Source: JAVJUV01 sp047314965 (GTDB lineage Bacteria > Pseudomonadota > Alphaproteobacteria > Rhodobacterales > Rhodobacteraceae). Taken from it: DNA of 64,000 nucleotides. The stretch spans positions 186,001 through 250,000 of the forward strand of contig NZ_JBLBVK010000058.1 of NCBI RefSeq assembly GCF_047314965.1, read 5' to 3'. Shown here piece after piece: positions 52,389 through 61,075 of this stretch (positions within the stretch are counted from its first letter, which is position 1; each line of letters starts with the position of its first letter). Position numbers and translations under genes: made by a program. The notes beneath the pieces are model-generated. The model had not been told where the DNA came from. It did not search any database and was given only the letters and a program-made list of their open reading frames with translations.

Positions 52389-53407
52389 GCCTTCCAGTCC
52401 TTCGGGATGCGCGCGGAGCTGCGCACGACCAACGGCGCATTGACCTTGACCCGGGTCGGCGGTGCGTTGGGGCTCTCGATGAGATCGAGCAGGATGCTGA
52501 CCGTGTTCTGCACCATCAGGTTCGCGCGCTGGCGGATGGTGGTGAGGTCATAGGCAAGCCAGGCGGCGGGAGGCACATCGTCATATCCGACGACCGAGAC
52601 GTCTTCGGGCACCGAAAGGCCCAGTTCGCCGCGAAGGACGTCCATCACCACGAAGGCCATGTGATCGTTGCAGACGAACACCGCGTCCGGGTGGTCGGGA
52701 CGGTCGAACATGCGCCGTGCCGCCTCGCGCGCCTCGTCGGCCTTGAAGTTGCCGACCTCACGGCAGTGAAGGCTTCGGCCAGCGCGGGCCAGCCCGTCGA
52801 GAAATCCCGCCTCACGGTCGCGCTGCGTGGAGGCGCCCTCCCATCCCGCGATGAAGCCGAAGCGGTCATGCCCGCCCGCCACGAGGAACCTGGCAACTTC
52901 CAGGCCGCCGGCGAAGTTGTCCGAGGCGACGGAAGAGAACTCGTCGCCTTCCTGGCGGCGGTTGAAGAGCACGATGGGTACGCCCGCATCGCGGCAGCGC
53001 TGGGCGAGGTTCGAGGACATGGCGACGGAGGCGGCGATGATGCCGTCGACCTGGTAGTCGAGGATCTCTTCCACCACGTCGTCGATGTTGCCGGCGGTCT
53101 GCGCGGCCATGAAGATCAGGACGTGATAGCCTTCGGCCTGGAGAGCGTTCGAGAGCTTTTCCAGCGCCTCGGGGTAGAAGTAGTTTTCGAGGTAGCTGAC
53201 CACGAGTCCGATCATGCGGCTCTTGCCGGAGACCATGGCGCGGGCCAGGATGTTGGGGCGATAGCCGAGCTCTTCGGCGGCTTTCCGGACCTTTTCGACG
53301 GTCTTCTGCGAAGCCGAAGCGCCGGGCGTGAAGACACGGCTGACAGCCGACTGGCTGACGCCCGCGCGCCGGGCCACTTCCGCCGATGTTACCTTGGTCA
53401 CGCCCAT
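52385..53407 (-). CDS. LacI family transcriptional regulator
   Basis: A 340-residue LacI/GalR regulator. The N-terminal helix-turn-helix is SAEVARRAGVSQSAVSRVF (residues ~8-26), followed by the hinge region NILARAMVSGKSRMIG and a periplasmic-binding-protein-like ligand domain (for example SVVGYDDVPPAAWLAYDLT). It lies inside the operon it probably controls; two operators are at 60991 and 61046. Its stop overlaps the next gene by 4 bp and its ATG overlaps the SDR stop by one base. Confidence 0.93.
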   Translation of the reverse strand: MGVTKVTSAEVARRAGVSQSAVSRVFTPGASASQKTVEKVRKAAEELGYRPNILARAMVSGKSRMIGLVVSYLENYFYPEALEKLSNALQAEGYHVLIFMAAQTAGNIDDVVEEILDYQVDGIIAASVAMSSNLAQRCRDAGVPIVLFNRRQEGDEFSSVASDNFAGGLEVARFLVAGGHDRFGFIAGWEGASTQRDREAGFLDGLARAGRSLHCREVGNFKADEAREAARRMFDRPDHPDAVFVCNDHMAFVVMDVLRGELGLSVPEDVSVVGYDDVPPAAWLAYDLTTIRQRANLMVQNTVSILLDLIESPNAPPTRVKVNAPLVVRSSARIPKDWKA

Positions 53408-54171
53408 CAGTCCGCCGTCCAGCCTCCGTCGATCAGAAGCGACGACCCCGTCACGAGGGCGGAAGCGTCCGAGGCGAGGTAGACGACCGCGCCCATGATG
53501 TCCTCGACCTCGCCAACGCGGCCGAGCTTGATTTTCTCTTCGATCCAGCGGCGGCGTTCGGGGATGGCGAGGGTCTGCGCGCCGAGTGGCGTGCGGATGA
53601 AGGTGGGGCAGATCGTGTTGACGCGGATCTGCTTCGGTCCCCATTCGATCGCCATTGACTTGGTGAAGCCCTCGACGGCGTGCTTGGTGGCGCAGTAGAC
53701 CGCGCGGTCGATGCCGCCCACATGGGCCATCTGGCTGGAGATGTTGATCAGGCTGCCGGGCTTTCCGGCCTCGGCGAGGCCGCGGGCGACGTTCCGGGTC
53801 AGGAAGTAGGCGGCTTTGACGTTGAGGTCGGTGGCGGCGTCGTAATCCGCCTCGGTGGTGTCCAGCGCGGGCGCGTGGCGGGCAAGGCCGGCGGAGTTCA
53901 CGAGGATGTCGAAGGGGCCATGCGCCGCGACGGCGGCTTCGGTCGCCGCGAGGTCGGTCACGTCGAGGGCGAGCGGTATGGCGGACCAGCCTTCGGTGCG
54001 CATCTCAGCGGCCAGGCGCGCAAGCTCGTCGGCCCTGCGGGCGACCAGTGTCACCTCGGCGCCGGCCTCGGCAAGCGCCACGGCGGCGGCCTCGCCGATG
54101 CCGGAGGAGGCGCCCGCGACAAGGGCGCGCTTGCCGTCGAGGCGGAACGAGGGGGTGCGGGGCAGGGTCAT
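53407..54171 (-). CDS. SDR family oxidoreductase
   Basis: A 254-residue classical short-chain dehydrogenase. The cofactor motif is GASSGIGEAAA (near residue 20), the NAG-type strand is LVNSAGLARHAP, and the catalytic Ser and YxxxK are NISSQMAHVGG and YCATKHAVEG. The sequence after the beta-2 strand (VARRADEL) has an Arg, which favours NADP(H), but this is only a hint. It overlaps SnoaL-like paralogue 2 upstream by 4 bp. It likely oxidises or reduces a hydroxyl group in the same pathway as the HisD-like enzyme. Confidence 0.92.
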   Translation of the reverse strand: MTLPRTPSFRLDGKRALVAGASSGIGEAAAVALAEAGAEVTLVARRADELARLAAEMRTEGWSAIPLALDVTDLAATEAAVAAHGPFDILVNSAGLARHAPALDTTEADYDAATDLNVKAAYFLTRNVARGLAEAGKPGSLINISSQMAHVGGIDRAVYCATKHAVEGFTKSMAIEWGPKQIRVNTICPTFIRTPLGAQTLAIPERRRWIEEKIKLGRVGEVEDIMGAVVYLASDASALVTGSSLLIDGGWTAD

Positions 54172-55211
54172 GCGAAGGCTCCTTCTGGCAGGGTGACGCG
54201 GCCCGGAAGCCGGGCCTTGTTGAACTCGGCCATGCGGCCAAGCACATCGACGCCGATCTGCCGATAGAGGTCCAGAAGGTCAACAAGTACCCAGTTCTCG
54301 CGGATCAGACCGTCTTCCAGCCGCCAGAAGTCGAGGCTGCGAAGGAGGACTTCCTGGCCGAGGGGCGGGATGCCCATCCAGCCGTCTCCAGTGATCGTCA
54401 GCCGCATGTTGGGCCAGCCGGTTTCGGCGACATATGAGCCTTCGGCGATCCAGTGGGACATCAGGTCACCCATCGCATCGAGCTTGCGATCGGGCATGGC
54501 CCGGAGGAAGGGGATTTGATGCCAGTTGCGAAAGCCAGCGACGCCGCGTCCGGTGCCGATGCCGGCGGGGCCGTACCAGTTGAAGCGGGGATGCCAGTAG
54601 GTCTCCAGCTTCATCACCTCGGGGCCGCCCTGGGCGGGATGCCGGCATAGGTCTGTCAGCATGGCGACGACGTGCGCGAGCGCGGTCTGGCCGTCACCCG
54701 AAGCGGTCAGGCCGTCCTGCGTCTGGGGCGCGGGTGTGCAGAGGAAGGCACCCAGTTGCGGCGCCATCGGCCAGGCCCCCGCCTGCATCATCAGTTCGGG
54801 AATGTCCCAGATCGCCTGCATCTCGATGACGCGGCCATCTTCGATCCGGAAGAACTCGTGGTAGCGCATGTGGGCGAGGTGGCCGGTGGGCGGGATGCCG
54901 AGGAACGGTCCGAGATGTGTGCCCATGTAGTTGCCCAAGCAGGCGACCCAGTCCTGCCCCTCGGGCGTCGTACCCGCCGTCACGATCATGTCGCGGCGTT
55001 CGAGATCGGGCATGGCGGCGTGGAGCGGGCCGAGGCAGATGGACCAGAAGGCGTCCGGTCCGGTCAGTTCACCGAACGGGTGACAGAGCCGGAGGCGTGC
55101 GCCGGGTGCGAAGGATCGGGCGAGTTCGGACCGGACCGCGTCGGGACCGACCCATGCGGCGGCGGCCCTGAAGGGCGCAAGGGCTGCCTTGATCCGGTCC
55201 GGCGTCGTCAT
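54168..55211 (-). CDS. SnoaL-like double-domain protein (paralogue 2)
   Basis: A 347-residue protein of two SnoaL-like halves. The first half has LCHPFGELTGPDAFWSICLG and IPPTGHLAHMRYHEFFRIED; the second has WYGPAGIGTGRGVAGFRNWH, TGWPNMRLTITGDGWMGIPP and ENWVLVDLLDLYRQIGVD. It is clearly related to the protein at 61076 (shared GPAGIG, GWPN and ENW motifs). No active site can be assigned. It overlaps the SDR gene and the HisD-like gene by 4 bp each. Confidence 0.83.
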   Translation of the reverse strand: MTTPDRIKAALAPFRAAAAWVGPDAVRSELARSFAPGARLRLCHPFGELTGPDAFWSICLGPLHAAMPDLERRDMIVTAGTTPEGQDWVACLGNYMGTHLGPFLGIPPTGHLAHMRYHEFFRIEDGRVIEMQAIWDIPELMMQAGAWPMAPQLGAFLCTPAPQTQDGLTASGDGQTALAHVVAMLTDLCRHPAQGGPEVMKLETYWHPRFNWYGPAGIGTGRGVAGFRNWHQIPFLRAMPDRKLDAMGDLMSHWIAEGSYVAETGWPNMRLTITGDGWMGIPPLGQEVLLRSLDFWRLEDGLIRENWVLVDLLDLYRQIGVDVLGRMAEFNKARLPGRVTLPEGAFA

Positions 55212-56518
55212 TCCGCGGCGGCTCCGTAAGGGACGTTTTTCCGGCCGTAGCGGCGGACGCGGATGTTGCATTGTTCGGCATGGCCGATGAAGCCTTCCAG
55301 CATGCAGAGCCGGGAGCCATATTCACCGACCATCGCCGCGGCCTCGTCGGTCAGGATTTTCTGATAGCTGTGGGTTTTCAGAAACTTGCCGACCCAGAGC
55401 CCGCCGGTGTAACGGCCTGCCTTCTTCGTTGGCAGGGTGTGGTTGGTACCGATTACCTTGTCGCCGTTGGCCACATTGGTCCGGGGTCCGAGGAACAGCG
55501 CTCCGTAGGCGTTCATGTTCTCGAGATACCAGTCGTCGCGGTCGGTCATGACCTGCACATGCTCATAAGCCATGTCGTTGGCGACCGCGAGCATCTCGTC
55601 ATGGGTGTCGCAGAGGATCACGTCGCCGTAGTCGCGCCAGGAGACGCTGGCGGTTTCGGCGGTTGGGAGGATTTTCAGCAGGCGGTCGACCTCGGCCAGG
55701 GTGGCCTCGGCCAGTTTGCTGGAATTGGTGATGAGGCAGGCGGGCGAGTTGTAGCCGTGCTCGGCCTGGCCAAGGAGATCGGTGGCGCAGAGCTCGGCAT
55801 CCACCGTCTCGTCCGCGATCACCATGGTTTCGGTCGGGCCGGCGAAGAGGTCGATACCGACCCGACCGAACAGTTGCCGCTTGGCTTCGGCAACGAAGGC
55901 ATTCCCTGGGCCGACCAGCATGTGGACCGGCTCGATGCTTTCGGTTCCGAGCGCCATGGCGCCGACAGCCTGGATGCCGCCGAGGCAGAGGATCTCGTGG
56001 GCGCCGCCCATGTGCATCGCCGCGACGATGGCGGGGTGCGGTTCGCCCTGAACCGGCGGCGCGGAGGCGACGATGCGGGGGACGCCCGCAACCGAGGCCG
56101 TGAGAACTGACATATGGGCAGAGGCGACCATCGGGAACTTGCCTCCGGGCACGTAGCAGCCGACCGACTGGACTGGAATGTTCCTGTGCCCGAGGATCAC
56201 ACCGGGGAGCGTTTCGACCTCGATATCCGTCATCGAGGCGCGCTGGGCCTGGGCGAAGCCCCGGATCTGGTCCTGCGCGAAGCGGATGTCCTCCATGTCG
56301 CGGGCGGAGACCTTTTGCATCGCCGCCTCGATTTCGGAGGCGGTTAGGCGGAAAGCGGCGGGGTCGTACTTGTCGAATTTGACCGACAATTCGCGCACCG
56401 CCGCGTCGCCCCGCGCTTCGATATCGGCGAGGATGCTCTCGACCGTGGCGCGGACGCGCGCGTCGTCTTCGGCCTTCTCGGCATCGGGCTTGGAGGTCTT
56501 GAGATGCTGGATGGTCAT
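55208..56518 (-). CDS. HisD-like NAD-dependent alcohol dehydrogenase
   Basis: A 436-residue protein of the histidinol dehydrogenase family. Zinc ligands match HisD: GQAEHGYNSP (Gln and His) and the C-terminal GHAEQCNIRVRR (His), and the catalytic histidine lies in YEHVQVMTD. The operon context is catabolic, without other his genes. Known non-histidine members include HpsN, which oxidises sulfopropanediol in roseobacters, so a secondary alcohol or polyol is the likely substrate. The start has a GGAGAC site. It directly follows the importer genes. Confidence 0.86.
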   Translation of the reverse strand: MTIQHLKTSKPDAEKAEDDARVRATVESILADIEARGDAAVRELSVKFDKYDPAAFRLTASEIEAAMQKVSARDMEDIRFAQDQIRGFAQAQRASMTDIEVETLPGVILGHRNIPVQSVGCYVPGGKFPMVASAHMSVLTASVAGVPRIVASAPPVQGEPHPAIVAAMHMGGAHEILCLGGIQAVGAMALGTESIEPVHMLVGPGNAFVAEAKRQLFGRVGIDLFAGPTETMVIADETVDAELCATDLLGQAEHGYNSPACLITNSSKLAEATLAEVDRLLKILPTAETASVSWRDYGDVILCDTHDEMLAVANDMAYEHVQVMTDRDDWYLENMNAYGALFLGPRTNVANGDKVIGTNHTLPTKKAGRYTGGLWVGKFLKTHSYQKILTDEAAAMVGEYGSRLCMLEGFIGHAEQCNIRVRRYGRKNVPYGAAAE

Positions 56519-56547
56519 GGTGAGGTCGTCTCCTGAAATTGTCTCTT

Positions 56548-56612
56548 CGCTCCGCCATGCGGAGCGACCCGCCGGGGGGCGCTGCCCCCCGGTCCCCCCG
56601 AAGTATTTCCGC
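56548..56612 (+). repeat. Dispersed hairpin repeat, copy C
   Basis: Two hairpins in the same order as copy B: an 8-bp stem (56548-56555 with 56559-56566) and a 9-bp stem (56572-56580 with 56584-56592), then the tail AAGTATTT and GCCAAGAGGAA. It lies between the importer permease and the HisD-like gene, in the opposite orientation to transcription, so it may dampen or stabilise the operon mRNA here. Confidence 0.65.
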
Positions 56613-56651
56613 CAAGAGGAAAGAGGCAACGGCTCTTTTGCGTGGCGCGGC

Positions 56652-57533
56652 TCATCCCTTGACCGCTCCTGCTGTCAGCCCACTGACGATCTGGCGCTGG
56701 AAGAACATCACGAGGATGAAGAGCGGAACGGTGGCCGAGACCACGGCGGCGACCGCGAACATCACGTTGCCCTCGGTATAGGTGGTTCCGAGGAAAGCGG
56801 CGATCTGGGGGACCATGGTGCGGTTCTGTTCGGCGAGCAGCATCGATGTCACCGCGAAGTCGTTATAGGCGAGTAGGAAGCTGAAGAGCCCGGTGGTGAT
56901 CACGCCGGGCCACATCACGGGCACGATCACGTGGCGGAAGGCCTGGAACTGGGTGCAGCCGTCAACCTTGGCGGATTCGTCCAGTTCCTTCGGGATGTTC
57001 TGGAAGAAGGAATGCAGCATCCAGAGCGTGAACGGCTGGTTGATCGCGACCAGCACGATGATCGTGGTGGGCAGGATGCCCCAGAGGTTCCACTCGAAGA
57101 AGGGCAGCATGTAGCCCGCGACCAGCGTGATCGGCGGCATGGCGCGGAAGATCAGCGCGGCGATCAGGAGCCAGAAGGTGTAGCGGTACCCCGAGCGCGA
57201 CAGGGCGTAGCCGCCCAGCGTGCCGATCGTCAGCGAGGTGCAGACGACAAAGAAGCAGACGATGAAGGTGTTGATGGCGGGGCGCCAGAACTCTTCCTGG
57301 ACCCAGGCACCTTCATAGCCGGCGCCGGTAAAGGGCGAGCCGTGGGTCTCCATGGTGCGCTTGCCGGTCAGCGCGTTTGTCCAGTCGGCGATCGAGAAGA
57401 AATCGAGTTCCACCTTGAACGATCCCCAGAGCGTCCAGAGGAAGGGGAAAGCGGCCATGACGAGCCAGACAGCGACGAAAGCGCCGGTCAGGATGCGCAG
57501 GCTTGCGGGGGGGCGTTGCGCGCGGCTGGCCAT
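56652..57533 (-). CDS. Carbohydrate-type ABC importer permease (MalG-like)
   Basis: A 293-residue permease with six helices and the EAA loop ELDESAKVDGCTQFQAFRHV (near residue 195), the contact site for the ATPase. The preceding helix pattern and the LIFRAMPPITLVAGYMLP and LAYNDFAVTSMLLAEQN segments place it in the CUT1 (MalG) class. The start at 57533 overlaps the stop of the MalF-like gene (TGATG). It is the last importer gene before the HisD-like enzyme. Confidence 0.9.
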   Translation of the reverse strand: MASRAQRPPASLRILTGAFVAVWLVMAAFPFLWTLWGSFKVELDFFSIADWTNALTGKRTMETHGSPFTGAGYEGAWVQEEFWRPAINTFIVCFFVVCTSLTIGTLGGYALSRSGYRYTFWLLIAALIFRAMPPITLVAGYMLPFFEWNLWGILPTTIIVLVAINQPFTLWMLHSFFQNIPKELDESAKVDGCTQFQAFRHVIVPVMWPGVITTGLFSFLLAYNDFAVTSMLLAEQNRTMVPQIAAFLGTTYTEGNVMFAVAAVVSATVPLFILVMFFQRQIVSGLTAGAVKG

Positions 57534-58558
57534 CAGGTTCTTCCCTTGAAGTCGCGCCATGTACGCACCAGCACCGGCGAGAGGAGGATCGCCACGCCGA
57601 TGATTGTCAGGACGGAGGTCGTCGCGGCGGCGGAAAGCTGGCGGGTCTCGCCGCCGAGATCGTTGAAGATGATCCAGCTGAGCGAAGTGGCGTGGGCGGA
57701 GGCGTTGAAGCCGACGATAGGTTCGAAGACCCGGAAGTTGTCCATCAGCTGAATCAGCGCCACGAAGGTCACCAGCGGCATCAGGTGCGGGATCACCACG
57801 TAGCGTACCTGCTGCCAGCGGCTGGCGCCGTCGATCTGGGCCGCTTCCAGCTGGTCTCGGGGCAGGGTCTGGAGGCCGGCATAGAACACCACGAAGGCGA
57901 AGGGCGCCGAGTGCCAGACCCCGTAGACGATCAGCATGATCCAGGTCAGCCCGGTCGACGCCTTGAGCGACAGGCCGGGGTCGTCGGCCAGCCACTGTAT
58001 CGCCGAGCCGAGGATGCCGCGGCTGTCGATCATCCAGAACAGGATCAGCGAACCGATGAGCGGCGTGACGATCATCGGCAGGAGCGAGAAGAAGATCACC
58101 AGCCCCTTGAGGTGGCGGTGAAGAGAATTGACGGCGAGCGCGATCATGAGCCCGAAGGCGATGAGGAGCGGCGTGACCACGAATGTGAAGGTCAGAGTGA
58201 AGGCCATGGCCCGGTAGAAGGGCAGGTTCCGCAACTGGGCCCAGAACCGGCCCCAGCTTTCGGAGGTGGCCCAGGCCTCGGCGACCTCGGCGACGGCAAG
58301 GTGGCCGCGGTCGAAATAGACGTCGAGACCGACGAAGCGACCGAGCGGCTGCGCCTCGCGCAGCGCGCGGGTGGCGTCTTGGTCGATAGTGGTTTCCTTG
58401 TTGCAGCCGAAGGGGCCGCAGTTTTCGACCGTGACCAGAACCGCCTCATGCGGAGCGAACATCGACTGGATCACGACCGACACGATCGGCGCGGCGATGA
58501 ACAGCAGCATCGCGAGGCCGGTGGGCAGGAAGAACCAGAAGAAGGTGCGGTGTTTCAT
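57533..58558 (-). CDS. Carbohydrate-type ABC importer permease (MalF-like)
   Basis: A 341-residue permease, first helix FFWFFLPTGLAMLLFIAAPI, with a periplasmic loop containing two cysteines (ENCGPFGCNKE). The EAA motif is LEAAQIDGASRWQQVRYVV (near residue 255). The longer N-terminal loop is typical of the MalF type. Another start 36 codons upstream lacks membrane character. It is the partner of the next gene. Confidence 0.9.
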   Translation of the reverse strand: MKHRTFFWFFLPTGLAMLLFIAAPIVSVVIQSMFAPHEAVLVTVENCGPFGCNKETTIDQDATRALREAQPLGRFVGLDVYFDRGHLAVAEVAEAWATSESWGRFWAQLRNLPFYRAMAFTLTFTFVVTPLLIAFGLMIALAVNSLHRHLKGLVIFFSLLPMIVTPLIGSLILFWMIDSRGILGSAIQWLADDPGLSLKASTGLTWIMLIVYGVWHSAPFAFVVFYAGLQTLPRDQLEAAQIDGASRWQQVRYVVIPHLMPLVTFVALIQLMDNFRVFEPIVGFNASAHATSLSWIIFNDLGGETRQLSAAATTSVLTIIGVAILLSPVLVRTWRDFKGRT

Positions 58559-58616
58559 GGGCTCGGATCTTGGGTGAGAGGCGAAGAGGGGCGGGCCCCT
58601 CTTCGCGGGAGGCGTC

Positions 58617-59843
58617 TCAGAGGAAGCCCTTTTCCTTGGCGGCGGCGACATAGGCCGCTTCGACATCCTTCAGGGCCTGCTCGGCGCTTTCCTTGCCCTG
58701 CATGAAGTCGGCGAGTTCGTTGCCGAGCGCGGTGTGCAGGAGGCCCATGTAGGGCAGCATCGGGTAGGGGATGGTGCCTGAATTGGCGGCCTCGAACACG
58801 CCGACGGCGGCCTCGGTAGGCTTATAGCCGTCGATCAGCCAGACGGCCTGTTTCGCGACTTCCGGATCGGAGAGGATCTCGGGGCGGATCCCGTTCATCA
58901 TGGCGATGAAGGTGGCTTCGGCCTCTTCGTCCGAGATGTTCTTGGCCACGGTCCAGCCGTCCCACCAGAGGGTCGATGCCGGAGTGGCGCCGCCGCCCAC
59001 GGTCATCGGGCCGGCGATGGCGAAGCCGTCGATGACTTCCTGAGGCACGCCATCGGCGGTGGTGAGCGTGGCGGCACGGCTGCCCCACATGTTCATCAAT
59101 GCGACATTGCCTGCGCGGAACTCGGCGTTGGTGGCGTTCGAGTCATGGGTCAGGAAGTCGGGGTTCATGTATTCCGACAGCGCCTTCATCATCTCGAGCG
59201 TCTTGATGCCGGCCTCGGAGTTCACGTTGGGTTCGGCGGAGCCGGCCTTGAAGAACTCGCCGCCATAGCCGAGGTACATGTTGTTGAATTCCTGGGCCAG
59301 GTTCCAGCCCGCCGCATAAGCGCCGCCGACCGGGTTCTGAAGAATGCCCTGGTCGCGGATCATCTTTGCGGCGGCCAGCATGTCCTCGTAGGTTTTCGGT
59401 GGCTCTACTCCGATCTGTTCGAGGATATCGGCGCGGTAGACCAGATGCTGGGCATTGGCCATGAAGGCCACGGCCATGACCTTGCCGTTGATCGAGACCA
59501 GCTGGTTCGGCTTGAGACCCGCGCCATGCTTGGCGACGAGGTCGTCCAGCGGGCGGATCACGTCGTCGTTCATCAGCGCCACGATCGAGGAGTTAGCGAT
59601 GATCGCGCTGGTGTATTCGGCCGGGTTGCCCTGCATGCCGGGCAGGTTGATCTTCTGGTGATCGGCGGTGAGGTTCGTCGAAACCTCGGCGCCGGTGCAG
59701 GCCTGCGCGCCAGCGCCCACGGTCTGGATGGCCGGAAACTCGTTGCCCACGATGCTGACGCGCGCCGAGATCGTGCATTCGGCCCAGGCCGTTCCCGCAG
59801 CCAGCGACATCGCGCTTGCCAAGGCTACTTTCTTCAGAAACAT
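58617..59843 (-). CDS. Extracellular solute-binding protein of the importer
   Basis: A 408-residue periplasmic binding protein (family 1) with a signal peptide cleaved after MFLKKVALASAMSLAAGTAW. Two lobes are recognisable, with hinge-like GVEPPKTYEDMLAAAKMIRD and the aromatic-rich SRAATLTTADG and STLWWDGWTVAKN regions that usually bind a sugar-like ligand. The fold resembles proteins for sugars and polyols, but the ligand cannot be read from the sequence. A GGGAGA site precedes the ATG at 59843. Confidence 0.9.
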   Translation of the reverse strand: MFLKKVALASAMSLAAGTAWAECTISARVSIVGNEFPAIQTVGAGAQACTGAEVSTNLTADHQKINLPGMQGNPAEYTSAIIANSSIVALMNDDVIRPLDDLVAKHGAGLKPNQLVSINGKVMAVAFMANAQHLVYRADILEQIGVEPPKTYEDMLAAAKMIRDQGILQNPVGGAYAAGWNLAQEFNNMYLGYGGEFFKAGSAEPNVNSEAGIKTLEMMKALSEYMNPDFLTHDSNATNAEFRAGNVALMNMWGSRAATLTTADGVPQEVIDGFAIAGPMTVGGGATPASTLWWDGWTVAKNISDEEAEATFIAMMNGIRPEILSDPEVAKQAVWLIDGYKPTEAAVGVFEAANSGTIPYPMLPYMGLLHTALGNELADFMQGKESAEQALKDVEAAYVAAAKEKGFL

Positions 59844-59918
59844 GATCGTCTCCCTGTTTGTTCGGTGCGTGTTCGAATGTTGCACCGGGTTGTCCGACAA
59901 CGCGGAATGGATGGGGTC

Positions 59919-60968
59919 TCAGCCCCCTAAACGCTCACCGGTTTCGGCGTGAAACAGGTGGCAGGCTTCGGTTGGGACATGGATCGAGACCATGTCGTCG
60001 ATTTCGGCGTGGTAGGTCTTGTCGGCCTTGACCGCGACAAGCGCGCCGCCGATCCGGACCGAGACCATGGTGGCGTCGCCGAGGAGCTCCAGCGTATAAA
60101 TCGGCGCCTGGATCTGCCCGCCCGAGGGTACGACGCTGGCGTCTTCGGCGCGGAAGCCCAGCGTCACTTTTCCGTCGGGAGCGCCGAGGCCGGCGATTTC
60201 GGTCCTGTCGGCGCGGAAGGTGCCGCCCGACATCTGGCCGTCGATCAGGTTCATGGCCGGGTTGCCGATGAAGCCTGCGACGAAGGTGTTCGCGGGCGTG
60301 TTGTAGATCTCGGTCGGGCTGCCGACCTGCTGGACGATGCCCTGCTTCATTACCACGACGCGATCGGCAAGCGTCATGGCCTCGATCTGATCGTGGGTGA
60401 CGTAGATCGTGGTGACTTCCAGTTCGTGGCTGAGGTTCTTGATCTGGGCTCGGGTCGAGACGCGCAGCTTGGCATCGAGGTTCGACAGCGGCTCATCCAT
60501 CAGGAATACGTTTGGTTCGCGCACTATGGCGCGGGCGAGAGCCACGCGCTGGCGCTGGCCGCCGGAGAGTTCGGCAGGCTTGCGGTGCAGGAAATCGTCC
60601 AGTTCGACCATGGCCGAGGCGCGCCGCACCTTGGCGTCATGAGTCGCGGGATCCGTGCCGCGCACCTTGAGCGGAAAGCGGATGTTCTCGTAGACGTTCA
60701 TGTTCGGGTAGAGCGCGTAGCTCTGGAACACCATGGCCACGTCACGGTCCTTGGGCTCCAGGTCGTTGACGCGCTTGCCGTCGATCAGGATATCGCCGTC
60801 AGTGGCGTCTTCCAGCCCGGCGATCATGCGCATCGTGGTGGTCTTGCCGCAACCGGAGGGACCGAGGAGGACGAGGAATTCCTTGTCGGCGATGGTCAGG
60901 TCGAAGTTCTCCACGCCAACGAAATTGCCCCAGCGCTTGCTGACACGGCGCAATTGGATTTCTGCCAT
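59919..60968 (-). CDS. Carbohydrate-type ABC importer ATPase (UgpC/MalK-like)
   Basis: A 349-residue CUT1 ATPase. Walker A is GPSGCGKTT (near residue 38), signature LSGGQRQRVALARAI, Walker B VFLMDEPLSNLDAKLR, and the C-terminal regulatory TOBE domain starts at about residue 235. The D-loop and H-loop (YVTHDQIEAM) are intact. It is the first gene of the operon and is divergent from the third SnoaL-like gene; the LacI-type operators lie between them. A GGGGGGAG ribosome site precedes the ATG. Confidence 0.93.
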   Translation of the reverse strand: MAEIQLRRVSKRWGNFVGVENFDLTIADKEFLVLLGPSGCGKTTTMRMIAGLEDATDGDILIDGKRVNDLEPKDRDVAMVFQSYALYPNMNVYENIRFPLKVRGTDPATHDAKVRRASAMVELDDFLHRKPAELSGGQRQRVALARAIVREPNVFLMDEPLSNLDAKLRVSTRAQIKNLSHELEVTTIYVTHDQIEAMTLADRVVVMKQGIVQQVGSPTEIYNTPANTFVAGFIGNPAMNLIDGQMSGGTFRADRTEIAGLGAPDGKVTLGFRAEDASVVPSGGQIQAPIYTLELLGDATMVSVRIGGALVAVKADKTYHAEIDDMVSIHVPTEACHLFHAETGERLGG

Positions 60969-60990
60969 GCTCCCCCCTGGTGAATGGCTT

Positions 60991-61006
60991 TTGCATACGC
61001 TTGCAA
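60991..61006. promoter_or_regulatory. LacI-type operator O1
   Basis: TTGCATACGCTTGCAA, a 16-bp imperfect palindrome with the central CG and TTGCA arms typical of LacI/GalR regulators. It lies 23 bp upstream of the importer ATPase start and should cover its promoter. O2 is its exact reverse complement. Confidence 0.8.
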
Positions 61007-61045
61007 AAAAGGTAGACTCCAAGAGTTCGCTTTGGCAAGAGATTT

Positions 61046-61061
61046 TTGCAAGCGTATGCAA
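61046..61061. promoter_or_regulatory. LacI-type operator O2
   Basis: TTGCAAGCGTATGCAA, the reverse complement of O1, centred 55 bp away (about five helical turns), which favours looping. It lies 15 bp before the start of the divergent SnoaL-like gene, so both directions would be repressed together. Confidence 0.8.
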
Positions 61062-61075
61062 AATATGGTGCTGAG

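Noticed and set aside
55208..56518. Naming the gene hisD or hpsN
   Set aside because: There is no histidine operon, and the neighbours do not match the sulfopropanediol cluster closely enough to assign hpsN.
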